A stretch of DNA of 64,000 nucleotides, from the NCBI RefSeq assembly GCF_900109645.1, contig NZ_FOBG01000001.1, positions 1,736,001 to 1,800,000 on the forward strand, written 5' to 3'. How positions within the stretch are numbered: the stretch's first letter is position 1; each line of letters starts with the position of its first letter. This document shows, one piece after another, positions 17,771 to 26,468 of the stretch. Made by a program: the position numbers and the translations under genes. The notes below the pieces were generated by a model. It had not been told where the DNA came from and made no database searches. It saw nothing but the letters and a program-made list of their open reading frames with translations. The DNA is from Duganella sp. CF402 (GTDB lineage Bacteria > Pseudomonadota > Gammaproteobacteria > Burkholderiales > Burkholderiaceae_D).

Positions 17771-18562
17771 ATGAATCCAGCAATGTGGATCAGCAAGACC
17801 GGCGTACAAGCCCAGGACCAGAAACTGCAAGCCATCGCCAACAACCTGGCCAATGCCAACACGGTCGGCTTCAAGCGCGACCGCGTGGTGTTCGAAGACC
17901 TGTTCTACTCGGTGGAACAGCAGCCGGGCGCGCAGCGCGCCGACAACAACACCCTGACCCCGTCCGGCGTCCAGCTCGGCAACGGCGTGCACATGGTCGG
18001 CACCCAGAAAGTCTTCACCCAGGGCGTGCTGCAAACCACCAGCCGCGAACTCGACATCTCGGTGATGGGCAACGGCTTCCTGTCGGTGCGCCAGCCCGAC
18101 GGCACCACCGCCTACACCCGCGCCGGCCAGCTGCAGGTCGACGCCAACGGCATCGTGGTCAACGCCAGCGGCCTGCCGCTGATTCCGCAGATCACCGTGC
18201 CGGCCAACGCCACCGCGCTGAGCATCGGCGAAGACGGCACCGTGTCGGCCAAGATTGCCGACAACGTCACGCCGCAGCAGCTGGGCCAGCTGACCCTGAC
18301 CTCCTTCATCAACCCGACCGGCCTGATGGCCCTCGGTGAAAACCTGTTTGCCGAAACGCCGTCGTCGGGCACCCCGACCGAAGGCACGCCGGGCACCGCC
18401 CAGTGGGGCAAGATCAAGCAGGGCACGCTGGAAGGCTCGAACGTGCAGGTGGTGGAGGAGATGGTCGACATGATCGCCGCCCAGCGCACCTATGAAATGA
18501 ACACCAAGGTGCTGTCGGCCGCCGACAATATGCTGCAGTACCTGTCGCAGGCAGCCCGCTGA
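17771..18562 (+). CDS. flgG: Flagellar distal rod protein FlgG
   Basis: FlgG forms the distal rod through the periplasm. The 263-residue protein starts with the FlgG-type MNPAMWISKTGVQAQDQKLQ and has IANNLANANTVGFKRDRVVF, SRELDISVMGNGFLSV and the C-terminal EGSNVQVVEEMVDMIAAQRT. Its length is close to the family norm. Its stop overlaps the flgH start by one base (TGATG). Confidence 0.96.
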   Translation: MNPAMWISKTGVQAQDQKLQAIANNLANANTVGFKRDRVVFEDLFYSVEQQPGAQRADNNTLTPSGVQLGNGVHMVGTQKVFTQGVLQTTSRELDISVMGNGFLSVRQPDGTTAYTRAGQLQVDANGIVVNASGLPLIPQITVPANATALSIGEDGTVSAKIADNVTPQQLGQLTLTSFINPTGLMALGENLFAETPSSGTPTEGTPGTAQWGKIKQGTLEGSNVQVVEEMVDMIAAQRTYEMNTKVLSAADNMLQYLSQAAR

Positions 18563-19242
18563 TGAAAACCGCACTGCGGATGCAGCCGATCGTGCTGCTG
18601 CTGACGGCGCTTTCGCTGGCCGGCTGCGCCGCATTGCAGCCGCCGGCCGTGCGTCCCGGCCCGTCCGACGAACCGCCGCCGGTGGCGCGCAACAGCGCGC
18701 CGCGCGGCGTCTCGGGCGGCGTGTTCAGCACCGATGTCGGCCTGTCGCTGACCTCGGACAGCCGCGCCTTCCGCGTCGGCGATGTGGTCACCGTCAACCT
18801 GCTGGAAACCACCCAGGCCAGCAAAAAGGCCGGCACCAGCTTCTCCAAGGAATCGGCCGACAATATCAACGCCCCCAACCTGCTGGGCAAGACCTTCGGC
18901 AAGGCGGCGGTCGGCCTGGGCGCCTCCAACAGCTTCACCGGCGACGCCACCAGCACCCAGCAGAACGCCCTGACCGGCGCCATCACCGTGATCGTGCAGG
19001 AAGTGCTGCCGAACGGCCTGCTGCGCGTGTCCGGCGAAAAAACCCTGACCCTCAACAACGGCGAGGAATACGTGCGCCTGCGCGGCTACCTGCGCGCGGC
19101 CGACATCGACGCCGACAACCAGGTGTCGTCGCAGCGCATCGCCAACGCCCGCATCGCCTATTCGGCGCAAGGCACGCTGGCCGAGTCGCAACAGCCGGGC
19201 TGGCTGACGCGCTTCTTCAACGGCCCGCTGATGCCGTTCTAA
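18562..19242 (+). CDS. flgH: Flagellar L-ring lipoprotein FlgH
   Basis: FlgH forms the outer-membrane L ring. The 226-residue product has a lipoprotein signal with lipobox LAGC (LTALSLAGCAALQ), followed by a short disordered Pro-rich segment. The conserved core has RVGDVVTVNLLETTQASKKA, ITVIVQEVLPNGLLRVSGEK and RLRGYLRAADIDADNQV. Translation is coupled to flgG. Confidence 0.96.
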   Translation: MKTALRMQPIVLLLTALSLAGCAALQPPAVRPGPSDEPPPVARNSAPRGVSGGVFSTDVGLSLTSDSRAFRVGDVVTVNLLETTQASKKAGTSFSKESADNINAPNLLGKTFGKAAVGLGASNSFTGDATSTQQNALTGAITVIVQEVLPNGLLRVSGEKTLTLNNGEEYVRLRGYLRAADIDADNQVSSQRIANARIAYSAQGTLAESQQPGWLTRFFNGPLMPF

Positions 19243-19264
19243 GTTTTGATACACGGGTGATCCC

Positions 19265-20380
19265 ATGAAATTCCGCAAGCTCCTGCCTGCTTTAACCTTC
19301 GCCCTGCCCCTCGCCCTGTCGTTGGCGCTGCCGGCCCACGCCGCGCAGGCGCTGCGCAACCTGGTCGCCATCGAAGGCGTGCGCGACAATCCGCTGGTCG
19401 GCTACGGCCTGGTGGTCGGCCTGAACGGCAGCGGCGACTCGACCCAGGTCAAGTTTTCCAGCCAGTCGGTGATCAATATGCTCAAGCAGTTCGGCGTCAA
19501 GGTGCCGGACGGCACCGACGCCAAGTCGAAGAACGTGGCCACCGTGATGGTGTCGGCGGTGTTCCCGCCCGGCTACCGCAAGGGCCAGTCGATCGACGTG
19601 GTGGTGTCCTCGATGGGCGACGCCAAGAGCCTGCGCGGCGGCGCCCTGCTGCTGACCCCGCTGCGCGCGGCCGACGGCGAGGTCTACGCGCTGGCCCAGG
19701 GCAATGTGGTGGTCGGCGGCTTCAGCGCCTCCGGCAAGAGCGGCTCCTCGATCACCGTCAACACCCCGACCTCAGGCCGCATCCCGAGCGGCGCCAACAT
19801 CGAACGCGAGATCGGCACCGATTTCGCCACCAAGCCGACCGTGCGCCTGTCGCTGCGCCACCCGCACTTCCAGACCGCGATCAACATCGTCGACTCGATC
19901 AACAAGAAATTCGGCGACATCGCCAGCGCCAGCGACGCCACCAGCGTCGACGTGGTGGCGCCGGCCAACCCGACCCAGCGCGTGGCCTTCATGGCCAAGC
20001 TGGAAGCGATGAATATCGAGGTCGGCGAAGACGCGCCGAAAGTGGTGTTCAATTCGCGCACCGGCACCGTGGTGATCGCCGAAGGCTTGCGCGTGCGCGC
20101 CGCCGCCGTCACCCACGGCTCGCTCAAGGTGGTGATTTCCGAATCGACCAAGATCAGCCAGCCGAACGCGCTGGCCGGCGGCCAGACCACCACCGCGCCG
20201 CAGTCGCAGGTCACGGCCGACCAGGGCCCGGCGCAAATGTTCAAGTGGCCGGCCGGCGCCAAGCTGCAATCGATCATCGACGTGGTCAACAGCCTGGGCG
20301 CCACCCCGGACGACATCATGGCCATCCTGCAGGCGCTGGACCAGGCCGGCGCCATCGAAGGCGAACTCGTGGTTATCTAA
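19265..20380 (+). CDS. flgI: Flagellar P-ring protein FlgI
   Basis: FlgI forms the periplasmic P ring with help from FlgA. The 371-residue protein has a Sec signal peptide ([16 protein letters not shown]), the family opening [40 protein letters not shown], and the C-terminal [20 protein letters not shown]. Its length is normal. Nothing suggests loss of function. Confidence 0.97.
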   Translation: MKFRKLLPALTFALPLALSLALPAHAAQALRNLVAIEGVRDNPLVGYGLVVGLNGSGDSTQVKFSSQSVINMLKQFGVKVPDGTDAKSKNVATVMVSAVFPPGYRKGQSIDVVVSSMGDAKSLRGGALLLTPLRAADGEVYALAQGNVVVGGFSASGKSGSSITVNTPTSGRIPSGANIEREIGTDFATKPTVRLSLRHPHFQTAINIVDSINKKFGDIASASDATSVDVVAPANPTQRVAFMAKLEAMNIEVGEDAPKVVFNSRTGTVVIAEGLRVRAAAVTHGSLKVVISESTKISQPNALAGGQTTTAPQSQVTADQGPAQMFKWPAGAKLQSIIDVVNSLGATPDDIMAILQALDQAGAIEGELVVI

Positions 20381-20399
20381 GATTATCCAAGGACAACAC

Positions 20400-20831
20400 A
20401 TGGACTCCTCTTCCTTCGACCCGAGCCGCCTGCTGGCCAACGGCACCGCCGGCCAGCTGAGCGGCACCCACGTGGCGCCGCAACCGGCCCAGGCCGGCGA
20501 CAGCGTCGACCCGGCCTACCGCGCCAAGGCCACCGAAGCCGCCATCAAGTTCGAGAGCTTCTTCATCGGCAAGATGCTGCACCAGATGCGCGACGGCACC
20601 CGCGCCTTCGCCGCCGAGGACAGCCCGAGCAAGAGCAGCATCAACAACGACATGCTCGACATGGCCGACAACCTGGTGGCCGACCAGCTGGCCGGCCAGC
20701 GCGCCTTCGGCGTGGCCGACGCCATCCTGCGCCAGCTGTTGCCGCAGCAGCAATCGGCGCCGGCATCGGCGGCCAGCGTCAATGTTGCCGATGCGCAAAA
20801 AGTTACGCCGCCGCTTAATCCGCAGCAATAA
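20400..20831 (+). CDS. flgJ: Rod scaffold protein FlgJ, N-terminal domain only
   Basis: The 143-residue product matches the FlgJ rod-binding domain: AIKFESFFIGKMLHQMRDG, followed by a segment ending MADNLVADQLAGQRAFGVAD. It stops where Salmonella FlgJ would continue into its muramidase. The peptidoglycan-hydrolysing half is encoded separately at 12632-13405, beside flgN. The gene keeps its normal place between flgI and flgK. The protein should act as rod cap/scaffold only. Confidence 0.92.
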   Translation: MDSSSFDPSRLLANGTAGQLSGTHVAPQPAQAGDSVDPAYRAKATEAAIKFESFFIGKMLHQMRDGTRAFAAEDSPSKSSINNDMLDMADNLVADQLAGQRAFGVADAILRQLLPQQQSAPASAASVNVADAQKVTPPLNPQQ

Positions 20832-20912
20832 ACGGTCGCCCGTTACTGATATCGGACCAGTGCGCCATCGCACGCACGGGCCCCCAGGACTTCACCAGGA
20901 AAGACCCGCTAC

Positions 20913-22283
20913 ATGACCATCTCGTACAACGCACTGTCGGGCGCCCTGGCCGCCCAGGCCGCACTGAACACCGTCAGTCAGAACATCGCCAACTCGCAGA
21001 CCAAGGGCTATACCCGCCAGGGTGTGCTGCTGCAGGCGACCGCCTCTGACCCCGGCACCAAATCGGCCGGCAACGGTGTGCAGATCGGCTCGCTGTTGCG
21101 TTTCAGCGACTCCTACAAGTCGCAGCAACTGTGGCGCACCAATTCGGATCTCGGCGCACGCTCGCAAGTGCAGCCGTACCTGACCCAGATGGAAACCGTG
21201 ATGAGCGACAAAAAGTCGAGCATCAGCTACGGCATCGACACCTTCTTCAAGGCCCTCAACGCGGCCGGCGTCGACCCGACCTCGAGCCCGCTGCGCCAGC
21301 AGGTGATCACCGCCGCCGACTCCATGTCGCAGCAGATCAACTCGATCTACAACGTGACCGCCAACCAGCTGGTATCGGTGCTGCAGCAGCAGCAAGCCAT
21401 CCTGCCGTCGCTGAACCAGTCGATCAAGGATATCGCCGCGCTGAACCAGCAGATCGTCGCGGTCAGCTCGGCCGGCACCAACACCTCGGCGCTGCAGGAC
21501 AAGCGCGAACAGCTGATCGACAGCGTGGCCTCGCAAGTGGCGGTCGAAGTGATCCACAATCCGGACGGCACCGCCAGCGTCTCGCTGAAGAGCGGCCAGC
21601 CGCTGGTGGTCAGCAATCTGTCGGCCTCGCTCAACTATGTCACCACCAGCGGCAGCTCGGTGCTGACCCTGACCTTTGCCGACACCAAGTTCAAGCTCGA
21701 CGACACCAAGGTCGGCGGCCAGTTGGGCGGTCTCGGCGACTACAAGCAAAACACCCTGCTGCCGCTGCAAGGCTCGATCAAGGAAATCGCCGAGCAGATG
21801 TCGACGGCGGTCAACGCCCAGCTGAGTGCCGGCTTCAAGAGCGACGGCTCGGCCGGCGCCGCGCTGCTGGAATTCAACCCGGCCAGCGCCACCGGCCTGC
21901 TGCAAGTAACCGCCGGCTTCCAGACCACCGACCTGGCCTTCTCCAGCGACGGCACGCCGGGCGACAGCGGCAACCTGCAAAAAATCATCGACATCAAGGG
22001 CCAGCCGATCACCCTGACCACGCTGGGCAGCGTGCTGCTGGGCGACGCCGACACCCAGATCGTCGGCAAGCTGGGCATCGACAGCCAGCAAAACCAGTCG
22101 CAGCTGGCCACCGCCACCACCATCCGCACCCAGGCCGAGGACGACTGGAAGTCGACCAGCGCGGTCAACACCGACGAGGAAGCCATCAACCTGGTGGAAT
22201 TCCAGAATATGTACCAAGCGAACATGAAGGTGATTGCCGTGGCCAACACCCTGTTCGAATCGACGCTGCAAATGTTCGGTTAA
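20913..22283 (+). CDS. flgK: Hook-filament junction protein 1, FlgK
   Basis: FlgK joins hook to filament with FlgL. The 456-residue product has the N-terminal axial segment ALSGALAAQAALNTVSQNIA and QTKGYTRQGVLLQA, a FlgK helical region with SSPLRQQVITAADSM and ALQDKREQLIDSVASQVAVE, and the C-terminal axial helix EEAINLVEFQNMYQANMKVI. An 81-base gap to flgJ contains a small hairpin (GTGCG-CCAT-CGCAC) of unknown role. FlgN (12196) is its likely chaperone. Confidence 0.95.
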   Translation: MTISYNALSGALAAQAALNTVSQNIANSQTKGYTRQGVLLQATASDPGTKSAGNGVQIGSLLRFSDSYKSQQLWRTNSDLGARSQVQPYLTQMETVMSDKKSSISYGIDTFFKALNAAGVDPTSSPLRQQVITAADSMSQQINSIYNVTANQLVSVLQQQQAILPSLNQSIKDIAALNQQIVAVSSAGTNTSALQDKREQLIDSVASQVAVEVIHNPDGTASVSLKSGQPLVVSNLSASLNYVTTSGSSVLTLTFADTKFKLDDTKVGGQLGGLGDYKQNTLLPLQGSIKEIAEQMSTAVNAQLSAGFKSDGSAGAALLEFNPASATGLLQVTAGFQTTDLAFSSDGTPGDSGNLQKIIDIKGQPITLTTLGSVLLGDADTQIVGKLGIDSQQNQSQLATATTIRTQAEDDWKSTSAVNTDEEAINLVEFQNMYQANMKVIAVANTLFESTLQMFG

Positions 22284-22294
22284 GGAGAGCCTGA

Positions 22295-23206
22295 ATGCGT
22301 ATCGCCACCAGCCAGTTCCAGGCCACCATGAACCGCGGCCTGCAAGACAACCAGAGCAAGCTGGCCTCGCTCACCGCGCGCATGGCCAGCGGCGACAAGA
22401 TCCAGGTGCCGTCGGACGACCCGGTGACCTCGGTGCGCCTGTCGCGCCTGAGCCGCGAGGAAGCCATCGTCGGCCAGTACCGCGACAATATCTCGGCCAT
22501 CAAGATCCGCCTGTCGACCAACGAGACCTACCTGACCAGCATGGTCAACGACATCACCCAGAGCCACGACCTGCTGGTGTGGGCCGCCGACGGCAGCAAT
22601 TCCAGCGACGACCTGAAGTCGATGACGCAAACCATGACCTCGCTGCGCGACAGCCTGTTCTACAGCGCCAACCAGAAAGACCAGGAAGGCCGCTATGTGT
22701 TTTCCGGCACCCTGACCAACACCCAGGCCATCAGCTACGACCCGAATGCGCCGGCCGGCTCGCGCTACACCTTCACCGGCAATACCGGGCAGCAGAAATC
22801 GGTGGTGGGCAATGGCATCACCCAGACCGTCAACGTCGACGTGTCCGGGCTGGAAACCCTGCTCAACCAGATGGACAGCACCATCGACCAGCTGTCGCAG
22901 CCGGGCGTGACGTCCGGCACGCCGGCGCTGCAGGCCGCCATCAAAGCCAATATGGACGGCGCGCTGGACACGATGGAAGCCGTGGCCGGCAAGATCGCCT
23001 CGTTTGGCGGCGCGCAAAACGTGATGGAAACCCTGGACGGCAACCACGCCAACGTCAGCCTGTCGAACAAGACCGCGATCCTCGATCTCGGCTCGCTTGA
23101 CATGACCGACGCCGCCACTGAACTGAACGGCTACAACCTGGCGCTGCAAGCTTCGTACAAGGCGTATTCGAAGATCACCAACCTGTCGCTGTTCAACGTC
23201 CTGTAA
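22295..23206 (+). CDS. flgL: Hook-filament junction protein 3, FlgL
   Basis: FlgL is the second junction protein and is flagellin-like at both ends. The 303-residue product starts MRIATSQFQATMNRGLQDNQ and has SLTARMASGDKIQVPSDDP, the FlgL/flagellin signature. It has EGRYVFSGTLTNT in the middle and a C-terminal helix NGYNLALQASYKAYSKITNL. The next gene begins 22 bases later on the same strand. Confidence 0.95.
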   Translation: MRIATSQFQATMNRGLQDNQSKLASLTARMASGDKIQVPSDDPVTSVRLSRLSREEAIVGQYRDNISAIKIRLSTNETYLTSMVNDITQSHDLLVWAADGSNSSDDLKSMTQTMTSLRDSLFYSANQKDQEGRYVFSGTLTNTQAISYDPNAPAGSRYTFTGNTGQQKSVVGNGITQTVNVDVSGLETLLNQMDSTIDQLSQPGVTSGTPALQAAIKANMDGALDTMEAVAGKIASFGGAQNVMETLDGNHANVSLSNKTAILDLGSLDMTDAATELNGYNLALQASYKAYSKITNLSLFNVL

Positions 23207-23228
23207 TCCTTTTTAAGCCGACCCGCGT

Positions 23229-24275
23229 ATGCAAATCACGTCCACCTCCACACCCCAAGTCATTGTTCCCGGCGCCCACGCCGGCAATGCCACTGCGGTG
23301 GACGGCACCTCGCTGGGACTGAACGGCGAGAACGCCGCCACCGCCACCCCGGTCACGCCGACGCCAAACTCGGCGGCGCCGCTGCGTCGTGGCATCAACA
23401 ACTGGGACCAGCCGCTGCAGGGCGACATCTCGGGCGCCCAGCAGGCGCTCGACTTCCTCGAGCAGAGCGCGGCCCAGCTGCGCAACCTCAAGGCCGACCT
23501 CAGCAACCGCCTGGCCAACCGCCAGCGCTCGGACGGCGTGCTGGAAGCGCGCGTGCGCCAGTTCAGCAACAGCTGGCGCAACCGCAGCAGCGCCTCCGGC
23601 GGCACGCTCGATGCGCAGCTCAAATTCAGCAACAAGGGCACCACCACCAGCTTCACCGTGCGCGGCATGAGCCTGGCCAACCTGCGCAACGGCGGCCGCG
23701 AAGTGCTGGCGATTTCCATCGGCGGCGGCCAGAACGTACGCTCGGTGGTGCTGGAACCGGGCCTGAGCGACGCCCAGATCGCCGCCCGCTTCGACGAGGC
23801 GCTGGCGCCCAACGGCGTGCGCGCCGAGATCAACGACGACGGCCAGCTGGAATTCTCGACCACCGAATCGCAATGGGCCAATGTGCGCGACACCATCGCC
23901 GTGCAGGGCGGCGGCGTGCGCTTCCCGACCGGCCAGCTGAACCGTGTCAAAGCCGAGGCCCAGGCGCCGGACGTCGATCCGGACAGCTGGAACACCGCCG
24001 ACGTCGACGGCATCCGCGCCACCCTGCAGCAAGTGGTGCAGGCGCTGGCCAAGGTGGAAGCGTCGATCGTCTCGGTGCAGCAGGCGCTGGCGCAGGTCAG
24101 CGCACGGGTGCAGAACGCCACGCCCGACGCCACCCGCAGCGGCATGGAACAGGTGGCGCAGAACTTCGTCGCCACCAGCAAGCAGCCCGGCTACCAGTCG
24201 CTGCTGTCGATCACCTCGGCGCTGGCCGGCATCAGCCGCGACCGCGTCAGCTCGCTGCTGCGCCTGCGCAGTTAA
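23229..24275 (+). CDS. Uncharacterised flagellin-like / hook-associated protein after flgL (LafW position)
   Basis: I do not recognise a defined family for this 348-residue protein. It has no signal peptide. The first 60 residues are Thr/Pro/Ala-rich; then comes a helical part (about 65-115: SGAQQALDFLEQSAAQLRNL). A beta-rich section follows (about 125-225), with FTVRGMSLANLRNGG, IAARFDEALAPNGVRAEIND and LEFSTTESQWANVRD. This resembles the flagellin IN motif, in which a two-strand element is followed by N-x-GV-x-A. A helical C terminus (about 240-348) ends SALAGISRDRVSSLLRLRS. Being last in the flgB-L operon, it occupies the place of lafW, a putative hook-associated protein of lateral clusters. 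A junction, cap or minor filament role is inference. Its stop overlaps the convergent c-di-GMP gene by four bases. Confidence 0.55.
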   Translation: MQITSTSTPQVIVPGAHAGNATAVDGTSLGLNGENAATATPVTPTPNSAAPLRRGINNWDQPLQGDISGAQQALDFLEQSAAQLRNLKADLSNRLANRQRSDGVLEARVRQFSNSWRNRSSASGGTLDAQLKFSNKGTTTSFTVRGMSLANLRNGGREVLAISIGGGQNVRSVVLEPGLSDAQIAARFDEALAPNGVRAEINDDGQLEFSTTESQWANVRDTIAVQGGGVRFPTGQLNRVKAEAQAPDVDPDSWNTADVDGIRATLQQVVQALAKVEASIVSVQQALAQVSARVQNATPDATRSGMEQVAQNFVATSKQPGYQSLLSITSALAGISRDRVSSLLRLRS

Positions 24276-26407
24276 TTCAGCAGGCTCAGGCCGCCGCTGG
24301 CCAGGGCCAACAATTCCGCAGCCGGCAGCACGCCGGCATACACAAAGCCCTGCGCATAATCGCAGCCGGCCATCGCCAGCAGGCCGCTCTGGGCCGGCGT
24401 TTCCACCCCTTCCGCCACCACCCGCAGGCCCAGCTTGTGGGCCATCACGATCAGCGCTTCGCACATGGCAAGGTCGCCGCTGTCGCTGGCCAGGTGCTGG
24501 ATGAAGCTGTGGTCGAGCTTGAGCAGGTCGATGCCGAAGTGCTTGAGGTGGGACAGCGAGGAATAGCCGGTGCCGAAATTGTCCAGCGCCACCTGCAAGC
24601 CCATCTCGCGCAAGTCGCGCAGGCGCTCGCAGGCGCGGGCGGCGCCGTCCAGCAGCACGCCCTCGGTGATTTCCAGCACGATGCTGCGCGGCGGCAGCCC
24701 CAGCCGCGCGGCGTGCTGCAGCCAGTCGACGTACAGCGCCGTATCGCCGCGCAGCTGCGCCGCCGACTGGTTGATGCTGACCTGGAAGCCGCTGCCCAGC
24801 TCGTCCTGCCAGCGCCTGGCCTGCTGGGCGGCCTGGCGGAACACCCAGTCGCCGATTTCCAGCATCATGCCGCCGGCTTCGGCAAACGGCAGGAATTCGG
24901 CCGGCGCCAGCAGGCCGCGCTGCGGATGGCGCCAGCGCAGCAAGGCTTCGGCGCGCTCGATGCGGCCGGTTTGCAGGTTGACGATGGGCTGGTAGTGCAG
25001 CTCGAACTGCTCCAGCGCCAGCGCCGAGCGCAGGTCCAGCGTCACTTGCTGGCGCGCCTGCGCCGCCAGCTGCAGGTCGGGCGTGAAGTAGCTGTAGCGG
25101 TTGCGCCCGCCCTGCTTGGCGGCGTACATGGCCTGGTCGGCGCTGCGCAGCAGGTCTTCCGGCGAGGCGGCGTCGGCCGGGTACAGCGCGATGCCGACGC
25201 TGGCCGACACCGTCGCTTGCGCGCCCTCCAGCGGCACCGGCCGGCTCAGCATCGCCAGCATGCTTTCGGCGATGCGGTCGACGCCGTGGGCGTGCTCGAG
25301 GCCGGACAGGATCACGGTGAATTCATCGCCGCCCAGGCGCGCCACCGTGTCCGAGCTGCGCACGCACAGGCCGATACGGCGCGCCGCCTCCACCAGCACG
25401 GCGTCGCCCTGCTGGTGGCCCAGCGTGTCGTTGACTTCCTTGAAGCCGTCGAGATCGATGAACAGCAGCGCCAGCTGCAAGCCCTCGCGCCGCGCCTTCT
25501 TGATTTCCTGGCCCAGCCGGTCGTTGAACATGTGGCGGTTGGGCAGCGCGGTGAGCGCGTCGAAATTGGCCTGGTGCCAGATCAGCTCGGCCGAGGCGCG
25601 GCTGGCGGTGACGTCGGTGACCAGCGCCAGCGCGCCGCGATAGCTGCCGTCGGCGTCGAAAATCGGATTGGTGGCCAGCGTGGCCCACAGGTCGCTGCCA
25701 TCCTTGCGCAGGAACTTGAACTCGTGGCGCTCCGACAAGCCCTGCTGGCGGCGCGCGATATTGCGCTCGAGGATGCTGCGGCCCTCCTCGTCCATGAAGG
25801 CCACCAGCGGCTGCTCCAGCATGTCCTCGATGCTGTAGCCCAGCATCTGCGCCATCTTCGGGTTGACGAAGCTGGTGCGGGCGGCGGCGTCGATCTCCCA
25901 GATGCCTTCCTCGGCGTTGTGGACGATGCGGCGGAAGCGTTCCTCGCTGCGCTCGAGCGCGGCCAGCTTGCCCTCGGCCAGCTCCAGCACCACGCGGATG
26001 GCCTGGCCGCTGGCGTCGACGCTGGCGCGCAGCGACACCGGGAAGCCTTGCTGGTTGCGCGTGCGCAGCATCTGCAGGTCGCACTGCTCGGGCTGGCCGC
26101 TGTTGATGGCGCGCCGCAGGAAGCCGTCGAAATCATCGTAGAAGCGCGGCGCAATGAACTGGCGCAAGCCGGCCCGCTCTGGATTGCTGCGCGCGATGCC
26201 GAGCAGGTCGGCGCCGACCACATTCATTTGCAGGATGGTGGTGTCGAACGACAGCACGAAATAGCCGACCGGCGCCAGCAGATAGATATCATTGAAATAA
26301 GCCTGGTCGGCGTCGTGACCGTAGTCAGACGCAGCGTAGGGCGCCATGCCGGCTTCCTCGGTGAGGACCGTCAATCCCGGCAGCTCAGCGTGCATAGTCT
26401 TATCCAT
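24272..26407 (-). CDS. PAS-GGDEF-EAL c-di-GMP signalling protein
   Basis: The 711-residue protein has no transmembrane segment and probably senses in the cytoplasm. It has two PAS regions (about 25-135 and 155-270, the latter with NAEEGIWEIDAAARTSFVNP) and a GGDEF domain (about 280-440) with intact RLGGDEF and an upstream RSSD inhibitory site. An EAL domain (about 460-700) has AEALLRW, SINQSAAQL, LEITEG and VVAEGVET. In the EAL domain the metal-binding pair DDFG is DNFG (ALDNFGTGYSSL), which may weaken or abolish phosphodiesterase activity. ATG 26407 has an AGGGGG site. It lies end to end with the flagellar locus, so a role in the motile/sessile switch is plausible but not shown. Confidence 0.92.
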   Translation of the reverse strand: MDKTMHAELPGLTVLTEEAGMAPYAASDYGHDADQAYFNDIYLLAPVGYFVLSFDTTILQMNVVGADLLGIARSNPERAGLRQFIAPRFYDDFDGFLRRAINSGQPEQCDLQMLRTRNQQGFPVSLRASVDASGQAIRVVLELAEGKLAALERSEERFRRIVHNAEEGIWEIDAAARTSFVNPKMAQMLGYSIEDMLEQPLVAFMDEEGRSILERNIARRQQGLSERHEFKFLRKDGSDLWATLATNPIFDADGSYRGALALVTDVTASRASAELIWHQANFDALTALPNRHMFNDRLGQEIKKARREGLQLALLFIDLDGFKEVNDTLGHQQGDAVLVEAARRIGLCVRSSDTVARLGGDEFTVILSGLEHAHGVDRIAESMLAMLSRPVPLEGAQATVSASVGIALYPADAASPEDLLRSADQAMYAAKQGGRNRYSYFTPDLQLAAQARQQVTLDLRSALALEQFELHYQPIVNLQTGRIERAEALLRWRHPQRGLLAPAEFLPFAEAGGMMLEIGDWVFRQAAQQARRWQDELGSGFQVSINQSAAQLRGDTALYVDWLQHAARLGLPPRSIVLEITEGVLLDGAARACERLRDLREMGLQVALDNFGTGYSSLSHLKHFGIDLLKLDHSFIQHLASDSGDLAMCEALIVMAHKLGLRVVAEGVETPAQSGLLAMAGCDYAQGFVYAGVLPAAELLALASGGLSLLN

Positions 26408-26468
26408 ACACCCCCTTATTTGATGTTTTCAGATTAACATTGTGGGGGCTGGATGTCGAGCATCAGGG

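Noticed and set aside
20832..20912. Hairpin GTGCG-CCAT-CGCAC between flgJ and flgK as a terminator
   Set aside because: The stem is only five base pairs and no T run follows.
23873..26437. Plus-strand open frame of 854 codons opposite the GGDEF-EAL gene
   Set aside because: The minus-strand frame carries PAS, GGDEF and EAL motifs; the plus frame has no domain and biased composition.
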